From NCBI GenBank assembly GCA_003240855.1, contig QFNN01000039.1, forward strand, positions 1 through 23,273: DNA of 23,273 nucleotides, read 5' to 3'. This stretch comes from Sphingomonas sanxanigenens. Lineage in GTDB: Bacteria > Pseudomonadota > Alphaproteobacteria > Sphingomonadales > Sphingomonadaceae. The number at the start of each line of letters is the position of its first letter. Position 1 is the stretch's first letter. Below are positions 1-9,422 of this stretch, one piece after another. The notes under the pieces were generated by a model. It searched no databases. It saw only the letters and a program-made list of their open reading frames with translations, and was not told the origin of the DNA. Position numbers and translations under genes: made by a program.

Positions 1-68
1 CATGGGCGGCCTAGGGAAGGGCTGCCTTCGGGCGCCCTATGCTCAACGGAAAACCGGGGAATCGTAAA

Positions 69-875
69 ATGTTGATCGTTCGTCGCGTCGCTTGTGCGGC
101 TGCCGTCGCCGCCCTGCCCATGTTCGCGCCCGCCGCCGCCAATGCGGCCATCGCGCTGACCCAGGGTGGGACCTACACGCAGGATTTCAACACGCTCGCC
201 GCGACCGGCAGCACGGGCGCCGCGCTGCCCGACGGTTGGCTGTTCGCTGAAAGCGGGACCAACGCCAATGCCAGCTATGGCGTCGGCACGGGCAGCTCGA
301 ACGCCGGCAATACGTGGAGCTACGGCGCAACCGGATCGAGCGACCGCGCCTTCGGCCTGCTCGCCAGCGGTTCGCTCGTCGGGCAGATCGGCGCTTCGTT
401 CGTCAATGCGGGGGCCGATGCGATCAGCGCGCTGCAGATCGGCTTCACCGCCGAGCAGTGGCGCAACGGCGGCAGCAATGTGCTCAACACGCTGGCCTTT
501 GAATATTCCACCGACGCGACAAGCCTGACCACGGGAAGCTGGACCGCGTTCAGCCCGCTCGATGTGAAAAGCATCGTGACGGCCACGAACAGCGGCGTCG
601 CGCTGGACGGCAATGCGGCTGCCAATCGCGGCTTCGTCTCCGCGACGATCGACGGGCTTGCGCTCGCCGGCGGCCAGACGCTCTTCATCCGCTGGAGCGA
701 CGCCAACGATTTTGGCGCGGACGACGGTCTGGCGATCGACGATTTCAGCCTGACCCCGGTCTTTGCGACGGGCGCGGTGCCCGAGCCGGCGACCTGGGCG
801 ATGATGATCGCGGGCTTTGGCGCGGTCGGCGCGGCGATGCGGCGTCGGCGCAACATTGTTGCCGCCGCGGCCTGA
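69..875 (+). CDS. PEPxxWA-CTERM sorting domain-containing exported protein
   Basis: This is a 268-residue secreted protein of unknown specific function. It starts with a signal peptide (basic MLIVRR, then an Ala-rich hydrophobic stretch ending near ANA at about residue 26). The middle is Gly/Ala/Ser/Thr-rich and β-type, with the opening YTQDFNTLAA and GW found in many PEP-CTERM proteins. It ends with the tripartite sorting tail: VPEP at about residues 237-240, the WAMMIAGFGAVGAA helix, then MRRRR. By family knowledge such tails are recognised by an exosortase in the inner membrane, and the protein is processed and exported to the surface or matrix. I start at the ATG at 69 because GGGGA at 56-60 lies 8 bases upstream and the signal peptide begins there; the ATG at 39 would add ten polar residues. 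A second protein with the same tail lies at 13393-14049. Confidence 0.9.
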   Translation: MLIVRRVACAAAVAALPMFAPAAANAAIALTQGGTYTQDFNTLAATGSTGAALPDGWLFAESGTNANASYGVGTGSSNAGNTWSYGATGSSDRAFGLLASGSLVGQIGASFVNAGADAISALQIGFTAEQWRNGGSNVLNTLAFEYSTDATSLTTGSWTAFSPLDVKSIVTATNSGVALDGNAAANRGFVSATIDGLALAGGQTLFIRWSDANDFGADDGLAIDDFSLTPVFATGAVPEPATWAMMIAGFGAVGAAMRRRRNIVAAAA

Positions 876-904
876 ATTATTCCCGTTATCCTCGTTATCC
901 ACAG

Positions 905-1400
905 GCCTGAGCAGCAAATTCTGGCTTTGTCGAATCGGGGATGAGTGAGAGCATCTCCCCAAGGCCAACCGAGAAAAGCCGCCGGAAACGGAGGGCGGAT
1001 CGAGGGGCCGGATCCGGTGAGGACGGTCGGGAACCGCAAGGAAACCGCCACTACTCCCGCCGGAGGGGGACGATGGAGCGTCGTCCGCTTTTCCGCCGCA
1101 GGGCAGGGAAGCGACGCCGTGAGAACGGACCCGGCACCGCAAGGGCCCTTCGGGTCGGACGCGATGCGACAACGCCAGGCGCGCATGGCCGGTCGTGAGA
1201 CCCTGCCAGGCAAGGCCGGCGTGAGAGTGGGGGCTGGCGGCGACGCCGGCCCCCATTTGAGTCCCGGCCAGACGCCAGGCGGTTCGCGGCATCGGGCGGA
1301 GACGCATCGGCAAGGCTCCTTCATGGTTGTGGCAAGGCGATGGCGAGAGGCCGACCGGGCCAGCCAGGCCAATGGCCCGGTGCGTCGATGCGGCGAAGCG
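905..1400 (+). ncRNA. Candidate structured RNA or long leader region (no recognised family)
   Basis: These roughly 500 bases separate the first PEP-CTERM gene from the small ORF at 1462 and hold no ORF that looks like a protein; the open frames are Arg/Gly/Pro-rich shadows. What is visible is RNA-like structure on the plus strand: a 12-pair stem at 1228-1239/1244-1255 closed by a GCGA (GNRA) tetraloop, a hairpin at about 1070-1086 (GACGA/TCGTC), a cTTCGg-type loop near 1149-1154, and GCAAGG words at 1036, 1139, 1210, 1310 and 1332. I could not match it to RNase P RNA, tmRNA, 6S RNA or a cobalamin riboswitch: the conserved cores of these are missing. It could be an independent ncRNA or a decayed region; the limits are approximate. 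Confidence 0.35.
1228..1255 (+). other. GNRA-capped 12-bp hairpin
   Basis: Positions 1228-1239 pair with 1244-1255 through 11 Watson-Crick pairs and one G·U, around the loop GCGA at 1240-1243. Weak pairs extend the stem a few bases further. The bases after the stem (ATTTGAG) are not a T-tract, so it is a poor intrinsic terminator and more likely part of a folded RNA. The GNRA loop is present only if the plus strand is transcribed. Confidence 0.6.
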
Positions 1401-1401
1401 A

Positions 1402-1427
1402 GGAACGCGGCGCCGCCTCCGCCGGTT
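1402..1427 (+). promoter_or_regulatory. Possible EcfG (general stress) promoter
   Basis: GGAAC at 1402-1406 is followed by 17 bases and then GGTT at 1424-1427 (18 bases to GTT). The alphaproteobacterial general stress sigma factor EcfG uses GGAAC, about 16-17 bases, then CGTT, so the -35 is perfect and the -10 is off by one base. It lies 35 bases upstream of the start of the 58-residue ORF. Regulation by EcfG is inference. Confidence 0.4.
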
Positions 1428-1461
1428 TTAACGGACGGAGCGGGACTCAGAGGAGAGAGCC

Positions 1462-1638
1462 ATGAACGAACGCAACCAGGGCCAGCAGGGCGGCGACGGC
1501 CGCAACCCGCAGCAGCAGCAGGATCGCGAACATCGCCAGCCCGGCCAGCAGCAGCAACAGCAGCAGCAAAAGGGCGGCCAGAAGCGCGACGAGCATCAGG
1601 GCGGAGGCGAGAAGCGCGACGACCCGCTGCGCCGCTAG
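1462..1638 (+). CDS. Small Gln-rich hydrophilic protein, 58 aa
   Basis: This short gene encodes a 58-residue, entirely hydrophilic and probably disordered protein. It starts MNERNQGQQGG, holds a Q4 run at residues 17-20 and a Q8 run at residues 29-36, then KGGQKRD and GGGEKRDD, and ends DPLRR. There is no signal peptide, membrane helix or cysteine. Support for translation: a strong ribosome binding site (AGGAGAGAG at 1451-1459) right before the ATG, an EcfG-like promoter at 1402-1427, and a clean stop at 1636. I do not recognise the family. The Gly/Lys/Gln-rich composition recalls small stress-induced hydrophilic proteins (KGG-type), but the KGG repeat is not really present, so that is only a resemblance. 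Confidence 0.7.
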   Translation: MNERNQGQQGGDGRNPQQQQDREHRQPGQQQQQQQQKGGQKRDEHQGGGEKRDDPLRR

Positions 1639-1774
1639 GGCGGCAGGACGCCGTTCGCCCGCCCGTCATCGCGCGGCGCGCAGCGACGAGGCCATCCAGC
1701 CCCCATGCCGGACATTCCGGATCGCTCCGCCGTGATCGCAATGACGGCGTGAGGCGGCAGGCGGCCCATCGGCC

Positions 1775-2833
1775 CTAGAGCGGGCGGCAGGAGGGCGGAT
1801 CGTTCCCGACGGGGCGGTCCGCCCGTCTCGCGTCCGCCGCAGGCCAGGGGGCGTTATCGTCCTCGGCCGCGGTGCGAAGTTGACAAAGTTGAGAGGCTCG
1901 CGCGTCCTCCTCCAGCTTGCGCTCGGCCGCCGCAGCATGGGCGAATACGGCGCGCCGGACGCGGATCGTCTCCCAATCCTCCTCGCGCAGGTCGACGCCC
2001 TCGGGGAGGAGGTCGTCGTCCTCGCCTTCGATGTCGACATCGTCATGCCCGTCGTCGAACTCGGGATCGTCCATCGCGCGATCGGCGACGACGATCAGCC
2101 CGGCGGCGTCGGCGCGCGCCCATTGATCGGCGCTCCATTGGGCGCGGCGCGCGGGATCGAGATCGCTGATGTCGACCTCGCCCGCCATGCCGGCATGGCC
2201 GCGCAGGTAGCGATCGGCGCGGGCGAGCGCGAGGACGGGATCGATATCGCCCCAGGCGACGCCATCGCCGGCGACGCGCGCGCCGACGAACAACCCGGTG
2301 CGCGCCGGCCCCTCGTCACGCTCGACGAGATCGAGGAAGGCGTCGAACTCCTGCGCGACGAGGCGGGCGGCCTGCGGCACCGGCCCCTGCGCATCCTCGG
2401 CCAGCCGATCGAGCCGGGCGAGCATCGCGGTGGCGAGACGATTGTCGTAGCGGTGGCGTGTAAAAACGGCGTCGCCGCGCGTATAGGTTTCGGTCTGCCC
2501 CTCGATCGCGCGGGCGAGGAGGGTGTCGGCCACCTTGTCGCGCGCGAGGAGGTTCGCCGCATCCCAGCCGAGGCGGAAGGACGCGCCGGCCGCGCGGCGG
2601 CGCAGCGCATAGGCCGATGCGGGCGAGAGGCCGACATGCGCGCAGGCCTCGCCCACTGTCGAGCCTTCGGCGATCGCCTCCAGGAAGGTGCGCTGGCGCT
2701 TGGGCGACCATCCGTCGCGCCGGGCATGGGCGGCGGCGGGCGACGGGCCGTGGCGGACGGGCGGCTGCGCTGCGGCGGATCGCGGCGCTGCGGCGGGGCG
2801 CTTGGCGCCGGACGTGTCGGGGGCGGCGTTCAT
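1775..2833 (-). CDS. Helix-turn-helix domain protein, 352 aa, function unknown
   Basis: The N-terminal 40 residues are Ala/Pro-rich and disordered. They are followed at about residues 42-80 by a helix-turn-helix segment (QRTFLEAIAEGSTVGEACAH, then VGLSPASAYALRRR) of the kind seen in phage terminase small subunits and LuxR-like regulators. A helical region follows (SFRLGWDAANLLARDKVAD), and an acidic linker lies at about residues 270-300, rich in Asp/Glu. There are no membrane segments. The start at 2833 is well supported: its ATG overlaps the stop of the upstream 72-aa gene (ATGA), and GGAGGA lies just upstream. The two genes are therefore translationally coupled. DNA binding is likely, but the target is unknown. 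A terminase role is unlikely because no large subunit or other phage gene is present. Confidence 0.75.
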   Translation of the reverse strand: MNAAPDTSGAKRPAAAPRSAAAQPPVRHGPSPAAAHARRDGWSPKRQRTFLEAIAEGSTVGEACAHVGLSPASAYALRRRAAGASFRLGWDAANLLARDKVADTLLARAIEGQTETYTRGDAVFTRHRYDNRLATAMLARLDRLAEDAQGPVPQAARLVAQEFDAFLDLVERDEGPARTGLFVGARVAGDGVAWGDIDPVLALARADRYLRGHAGMAGEVDISDLDPARRAQWSADQWARADAAGLIVVADRAMDDPEFDDGHDDVDIEGEDDDLLPEGVDLREEDWETIRVRRAVFAHAAAAERKLEEDARASQLCQLRTAAEDDNAPWPAADARRADRPVGNDPPSCRPL

Positions 2834-3048
2834 TGCGCGTCCTCCGGATGGGGCCGCCATACGGCGCGGCGGCCGAGCAGATCGGCCATGCGCGCCTTCT
2901 TCGCGACCAGCGCGGGATCCGGCGGCGGGCGGCGGCCGATGCGCCCGGCCTCGACATGCGCGCGCCACGCATCGACGGCGGCGCGGCCATCGGGGCCGTC
3001 CGCAAAGGGAATGATCATATCGGTTCTGCTGAGCTGCGGATGATCCAC
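2830..3048 (-). CDS. Small conserved-looking protein, 72 aa, upstream partner of the HTH protein
   Basis: This 72-residue soluble protein is likely helical (DGRAAVDAWRAHVEAGRIG, then DPALVAKKARMADLLGRRA). It starts at GTG 3048 (MDHPQLSRTD), preceded by AAAGGA with 6 bases spacing; an internal ATG at 3018 (MIIPFADG) is the alternative. Its stop overlaps the start of the 352-aa HTH gene by 4 bases, so both are probably made from one mRNA in coupled amounts. I do not recognise a domain. Its role may be to partner or modulate the HTH protein, which is inference from coupling only. Its ribosome binding site lies in the 3' arm of a hairpin. Confidence 0.65.
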   Translation of the reverse strand: MDHPQLSRTDMIIPFADGPDGRAAVDAWRAHVEAGRIGRRPPPDPALVAKKARMADLLGRRAVWRPHPEDAQ

Positions 3049-3052
3049 GGCC

Positions 3053-3076
3053 GGTCCTTTCGGTTCGAGAAGGACC
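3053..3076 (-). promoter_or_regulatory. Leader hairpin that covers the ribosome binding site
   Basis: On the minus strand, 3076-3070 (GGTCCTT) pairs perfectly with 3059-3053 (AAGGACC) over a 10-base loop. The 3' arm holds the AGGA of the ribosome binding site for the GTG at 3048. A second hairpin, GGGGCTGT/ACAG-CCCC, lies just upstream at about 3095-3114. The arrangement could limit translation of the coupled pair, as in RNA thermometers or autogenous control. It was found by eye, without an energy calculation. Confidence 0.45.
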
Positions 3077-3110
3077 GTCTAGATATGCCGGAATGGGGTC
3101 TGTAGGACAG

Positions 3111-3161
3111 CCCCGCGTTGCAGGATTTAGCGGATGCCAAATCCGCGCCGCAGGAGCGGGG
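3111..3161. other. Nested inverted repeats between the HTH pair and the cupin gene
   Basis: An outer arm CCCCGC at 3111-3116 matches GCGGGG at 3156-3161. Inside is a perfect 6-pair stem, GCGGAT at 3130-3135 with ATCCGC at 3141-3146 around a 5-base loop. It lies downstream of the cupin gene and upstream of the HTH pair, so it may end the uvrA operon transcript. No clear T-tract follows. Confidence 0.35.
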
Positions 3162-3233
3162 TCGGCCGGGGGCGTCAGAACCGCCGGCCGACGACGCGGG
3201 GTTCACTCCCGCAGCGCGCCCCGATGCTGCAAT

Positions 3234-3629
3234 TCAGCGCCCGCGATGCTCCGTCCCCAGCCCTGCCGTGATGAAGATCGCGGTGCAGACGGTGCCGGCG
3301 GGAACGTCGGCGGTGTGCCAGGTGCCGGGGGGATTGATCGCATAGTCGCCGGGGGCGAGGGTAACGCTCTCGCGCGCGCCGTCGGCATGTTCCTGATGCA
3401 GCGTGATGCCGCCGGCGGTGCAGATGACGACCTCCGCGCCGTGGGGGTGCATCTCCCACATGTCCCAGCTCCGGTCGAAGCTATATTGCGAGACGAGCCG
3501 GCCCTCGACCCCATCCGCCGCGTGGCGCGCGCCATAGGCGGCGTACCATTCCATGCCGGTGAAGGCGGGCTCGACCGATGCGGCGGCGGAGAGGCCGAGA
3601 TGGACGGGGTTGGTGGGGAGGTGGGGCAT
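3234..3629 (-). CDS. Cupin domain-containing protein
   Basis: This is a 131-residue single-domain cupin. Motif 1 is MHPHGAEVVICTAGG, with metal ligands His61, His63 and Glu66. Motif 2 is APGDYAINPPGTWHTADV, with the fourth ligand His105. All four usual metal ligands are present, so the small β-barrel can bind a metal. There is no second domain and no signal peptide. The substrate cannot be told; such proteins range from small-molecule dioxygenases and isomerases to sugar or polyol sensors. It is the last gene of a run starting at uvrA, 18 bases after the 60-aa gene, so it is probably co-transcribed. The ATG at 3629 lacks a clear Shine-Dalgarno sequence. Confidence 0.85.
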   Translation of the reverse strand: MPHLPTNPVHLGLSAAASVEPAFTGMEWYAAYGARHAADGVEGRLVSQYSFDRSWDMWEMHPHGAEVVICTAGGITLHQEHADGARESVTLAPGDYAINPPGTWHTADVPAGTVCTAIFITAGLGTEHRGR

Positions 3630-3647
3630 GGGGATAAGGTGAGCAGG

Positions 3648-3830
3648 TTACCACTTCCCCCCGGCATCCTCGATCGCCTTGAGCAGTGCGCGTTTGCTTG
3701 GCGTGCGGCGCTTGCCCTCGTTGCGAGGCATGACGGGATCGCCTGCGGCGGCGCGGCGGCGCAGGACATCCTGACCGAACTCGGCCAGCGAGACGGCGGG
3801 CCGTTCAGGCGTTGAGGATTTCGAGGCCAT
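3648..3830 (-). CDS. Small basic protein, 60 aa, overlapping the nucleotidyltransferase gene (possible TA partner)
   Basis: The ORF extends to 3947, but only the part from the ATG at 3830 reads like protein: MASKSSTPERPAVSLAEFGQ, then DVLRRRAAAGDPVMPRNEGK, and a basic end RRTPSKRALLKAIEDAGGKW. GGTGG lies 7 bases before that ATG. The gene overlaps the 3' end of the nucleotidyltransferase-like gene by 26 bases, so the two are coupled. It has no cysteine or membrane helix. The size, charge and overlap fit a toxin-antitoxin partner, although in the known MenA/MenT and AbiE systems the antitoxin gene usually comes first. I do not recognise a named family. Confidence 0.65.
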   Translation of the reverse strand: MASKSSTPERPAVSLAEFGQDVLRRRAAAGDPVMPRNEGKRRTPSKRALLKAIEDAGGKW

Positions 3831-4352
3831 GGTCGCCACCGCTTTCGTGCCGGATACGGCGTTCCAGATACTCCAGATCGGCATCGGGGAACAGATCGAA
3901 CAGGGTGCGCGCCTGCCCCAGCATCGCTGGCGCGCTGCCCGAGGCATATTGGCCGACGCGATCGGCGATCATGTCCTCAAGCGAGAGCACGGCCGCTTCG
4001 CCGTCGGCATCGAGCGAGAAGAAGCGCAGCCGATCGCGGTCGGCCATGCCGTCGAGCAGGCTATCCGACACGACCTCGAACCCCAGCCCGAGATCGGGAT
4101 GAATCCAGCCGCGCGTCGCCTTGCCCGCTCCGCCGGGGCGGACGAAGCCGACCTTGCACAACTCCTCCTCGAACGCATCCTGCCGCCCGGTGACGACATC
4201 GAAGTCGCCGGTGACGACGGCGCTGGCCGAATAAAGCTCGACCGCCGCGCCGCCGACGAGGACGGGCGGGGCGAAGCCCCGCGCCTTCATAGCCCCGCTC
4301 ACCCGCGCAAAGATACGGAGCGCCGCCTCGAACTCGGGGCGGTAGGGGCTGG

Positions 4353-4356
<4 letters not shown>
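3805..4356 (-). CDS. Nucleotidyltransferase-like protein (DUF6036/AbiEii-type fold)
   Basis: This is a 183-residue soluble protein. LVGGAAVELYSASAVVTGDF begins at about residue 33: the glycine pair at 35-36 and the DxD of D51-F-D53 are the hallmark of the polymerase-β-like nucleotidyltransferase fold, as in DUF6036 and the AbiEii/MenT toxins. The C-terminal half is helical, with LEDMIADRVGQYASG, as in these families. The GTG at 4356 overlaps the uvrA stop by 4 bases (GTGA), so translation is coupled to uvrA; GGAG is too close to serve it alone. The 60-aa gene overlaps its end. The transferred group and target are unknown. A toxin role is inference from the fold and the small overlapping partner. 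Confidence 0.75.
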
Positions 4357-7256
<2,900 letters not shown>

Positions 7257-7266
7257 GACCAGCTAT

Positions 7267-7281
7267 GTTCCAGATTTGTTC
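7267..7281 (-). promoter_or_regulatory. LexA (SOS) box of uvrA
   Basis: GTTC at 7267-7270, seven bases, then GTTC at 7278-7281: an exact match to the direct-repeat LexA box of Alphaproteobacteria (GTTC-N7-GTTC). It sits 11-25 bases before the uvrA start codon, where bound LexA would cover the promoter or transcription start. DNA damage should induce uvrA and probably the three genes behind it. Confidence 0.85.
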
Positions 7282-7404
7282 GCGCGAGACAAGGGCGCGG
7301 ATAACGCCCCATAGGATGGGGAGCGCGCGCGTGAGTCGCAAGGCGCGGCGGGCGCCGGGCCGATCGCGGCGGGTGCTTGCCGGCGCCGGCGTTTCGCCCG
7401 GCCG

Positions 7405-8562
7405 TCAGGCGGACGCGGTCTCCAGTATCGCGCGGGCGGCGCGGGCGGCCGACGGCTCGGCCCCGATGTCGAACGTATAATCGAACAGCCGATCCTGCGC
7501 GGCGGCGTAGCGGCTTTCATGCAGCGCCCATGCGCGATCCAGCGCCGGGCCGAGATCGTCGACCTTGTCGATGACTTCGCCCGCGCTCCAGTGGCTGAAG
7601 TTCGGATCGCCCTGATAGTCTATGCCATGCGCGTTCAGGAAAATGCACGGCCGCCGCTTGCGCATGAACTCATAGACCTGGCTGCTCACGTCGCCCAGAT
7701 ACAGGTCGGCCATGCCGACATAGCTCATGTCGGTGCAGTAATGGCTGCCGAGATCGATATGGATATTGTCCGCCGCGAAATATTTCATCGCGATCCCGCC
7801 GGGGAAGGCGATGCGCAGGCGATCGATCGTGGTGACCATGCGGCGGTTGAACAGCATGATATGCGGCGCGAAAATGAGATTGTAGCGATCGGACTGCAGG
7901 AAATAGTCCAGCACCCGCCGCCCCATGCCGAACCAGGATGAGAGGTGCGGCGAGAGATGCGGGTTGTAAAGAACGGTCGGCCGGCCATTGTCGCGCATCG
8001 GCAGCCGCATCGGGGCCGCCGGGGCCAGATCGAACTTGGGGTAGCCGACGATCGATATGCGCGCCGGATCGACGCCCGCATCGATCACCATGCGATCACG
8101 TATCTTCGGCCCGGCGACGAGCAACTGATCGAAGCCGGATGCGCTGGCCCCGAAACCGATCGCCCGATCGCCGGCGCCATGATCGATCAGCACCATGCGC
8201 AGATCGTGCAGGGCGTAGCGGCGCTTGAGGATCAGCGATGTCCGCTCTGTCACCACAAGCATGTCCAGCGCCCGGAAGAAGTCCAGATTATCCCTGTAGA
8301 TCAGTATTTTTCTGGCAGGCACGAAACCGTCGAGCAGCGAGGCCATTCCCCGCGTGAAGGCGCTTTCGAGATCCAGCGCGACCAGTTCCGCGCGCGCGAG
8401 CTGCGCCGGATCGGCGAGCCGCCTGATCTCCGCCATGATCGCGATATTGGTGGCGGCGATGACGACCTGCACATCGGGCCGCCCGGCCAACGCCAGCGCG
8501 ACCGGCAGGCTGTGCGCGATCTGGTGAATCTGATCGTGGTTGAAGAGAAAACATACCCGCAT
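7405..8562 (-). CDS. CDP-glycerol glycerophosphotransferase-like (GT-B) protein
   Basis: This 385-residue soluble protein has a GT-B-like layout. The N-terminal domain starts MRVCFLFNHDQIHQIAHSLP. A linker and nucleotide-binding C-terminal domain follow, with VLYNPHLSPHLSSW, FAPHIMLF, and ADLYLGDVSSQVYEFMRKRR, which matches the D-x-SS-x-x-x-(D/E)-F-(x)n-KRP region of the CDP-glycerol:poly(glycerophosphate) glycerophosphotransferase family. Family members move glycerophosphate or related units in surface polymers; in Gram-negative bacteria they modify capsule or lipopolysaccharide. The exact donor is not visible. No membrane helix is present, so it is probably cytoplasmic or peripheral. No Shine-Dalgarno sequence precedes the ATG at 8562; a perfect palindrome occupies that place. 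It diverges from the HAD phosphatase gene. Confidence 0.75.
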   Translation of the reverse strand: MRVCFLFNHDQIHQIAHSLPVALALAGRPDVQVVIAATNIAIMAEIRRLADPAQLARAELVALDLESAFTRGMASLLDGFVPARKILIYRDNLDFFRALDMLVVTERTSLILKRRYALHDLRMVLIDHGAGDRAIGFGASASGFDQLLVAGPKIRDRMVIDAGVDPARISIVGYPKFDLAPAAPMRLPMRDNGRPTVLYNPHLSPHLSSWFGMGRRVLDYFLQSDRYNLIFAPHIMLFNRRMVTTIDRLRIAFPGGIAMKYFAADNIHIDLGSHYCTDMSYVGMADLYLGDVSSQVYEFMRKRRPCIFLNAHGIDYQGDPNFSHWSAGEVIDKVDDLGPALDRAWALHESRYAAAQDRLFDYTFDIGAEPSAARAARAILETASA

Positions 8563-8576
8563 GTCGTCTAGACGAC
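8563..8576. promoter_or_regulatory. 14-bp perfect palindrome at the start of the glycerophosphotransferase-like gene
   Basis: GTCGTCTAGACGAC reads the same on both strands and touches the ATG (8562-8560) of the minus-strand gene. A second inverted repeat, TTCCGCAC at 8590-8597 with GTGCGGAA at 8605-8612, follows in the same divergent gap. Either could be an operator, or an RNA hairpin in the leader. Confidence 0.45.
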
Positions 8577-8657
8577 ACCGCTCCGGATTTTCCGCACCTG
8601 CCCCGTGCGGAATGCCGACGACGGCGGCGTCTATGACGCTGAAGGGGGCTCTACACC

Positions 8658-9398
8658 ATGCAAACGGACCATCCAGTCAGCGACGCGGACCAGCATCCGG
8701 GCGCGCTGCGCATCGTTCCGGCGGCGCCCGTGGCGGTTTCGGTCTTTGACCTCGACCGGACGCTGACCAGGCAAGGCACCTGGTCGCCGATCCTGCTGAT
8801 GGCGGCGTGGCGACTTGCGCCCTGGCGGCTGCTGCTCGTCCCCGTCGTGCCGCTGGCGATGATCGCCTACAAGGCGAAACTCATCGAGCGGGAAACGCTC
8901 AAGAGCTTCATGCAGCGCTGCATGATGGGCGGCCGCGTGCCCGCCCGGTCGGTGCGCGCGCTTGCGTCCGCATTCGCCGAGCGGCTGACGCGCCGCCAAT
9001 GCCATGCCGAGGGGATCGCCCAGATCGCGATGGACCGGGCCGCCGGGCGGCGCGTGATCCTGGCGAGCGCCGCCAATCGCTTCTACCTCGACGCCATCGC
9101 CGCGCGGCTGGGCGTCACGGAGATCATCGGGACCGAATGTCGCTGGCAGGACGGCCACCTGCTGCCCGGCGTCAAAGGCTTCAACTGCTATGGCGCGATG
9201 AAGGCCCGGATGTTTCTGGACTATGCCGCCGCCGAGGGGCTTTCGCCGGACGCCATGCACATCCGCGTCTATACCGACCATGCGTCGGACGCGCCGCTGC
9301 TTGAACTTGCGGACGAGCCCGTGGCGGTGAATCCGTCGAGCAAGCTGCGCGCGCTTGCCGCGGAACGCGGCTGGGCGATCGTCAAATGGTCAGGCTGA
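8658..9398 (+). CDS. HAD-IB family phosphatase (SerB-like)
   Basis: This is a 246-residue phosphatase of the haloacid dehalogenase superfamily. Motif I FDLDRTLT has nucleophile Asp31 and acid/base Asp33. Motif II is ILASAAN. The motif III lysine is probably in GAMKAR, and motif IV is YTDHASDAPLLELAD with its acidic pair. The four motifs and overall order are those of subfamily IB, which includes phosphoserine phosphatase. After motif I comes a hydrophobic helix (RLLLVPVVPLAMIAYK), the cap of HAD-IB hydrolases and possibly membrane-associated. The substrate is unknown. The divergent neighbour moves glycerophosphate-type units, so a phosphorylated envelope precursor is plausible but unproven. 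The ATG at 8658 follows a purine-rich GAAGGGGG at about 8641. A 7-pair hairpin (9386-9402) spans the stop codon. Confidence 0.8.
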   Translation: MQTDHPVSDADQHPGALRIVPAAPVAVSVFDLDRTLTRQGTWSPILLMAAWRLAPWRLLLVPVVPLAMIAYKAKLIERETLKSFMQRCMMGGRVPARSVRALASAFAERLTRRQCHAEGIAQIAMDRAAGRRVILASAANRFYLDAIAARLGVTEIIGTECRWQDGHLLPGVKGFNCYGAMKARMFLDYAAAEGLSPDAMHIRVYTDHASDAPLLELADEPVAVNPSSKLRALAAERGWAIVKWSG

Positions 9399-9422
9399 CC
9401 ATCAAGGCGCGGGCCGGCGGAC

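Noticed and set aside
895..903. Perfect DnaA box TTATCCACA after the first PEP-CTERM gene
   Set aside because: It is a single site, with no cluster, AT-rich unwinding region or origin-type genes (dnaA, hemE, parAB) nearby; one 9-mer occurs by chance.
1036..1337. GCAAGG words as CsrA/RsmA binding sites
   Set aside because: Only the first (GCAAGGA) fits A-N-GGA; the rest do not, and this family is not typical of sphingomonads.
1639..1774. Short gap after the 58-aa gene with a repeat-like CGCAATGACGG element
   Set aside because: It is one imperfect copy resembling common short dispersed repeats of Alphaproteobacteria; no second copy is in the window.
945..1778. Plus-strand frame of 277 residues through the unassigned region, and a minus-strand one of 473 residues
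   Set aside because: Composition is Arg/Gly/Pro/Ala with no domain; both run through other genes, and the 58-aa gene in a different frame has a better start.
3111..3161. tRNA-like or attachment-site reading of the nested repeats
   Set aside because: No T-loop, acceptor stem or CCA pattern could be found, and there is no integrase or repeated flank.
9386..9402. Hairpin ATGGTCA/TGACCAT over the HAD gene stop as a terminator
   Set aside because: The stem is only 7 pairs with a 3-base loop and there is no T-tract after it.
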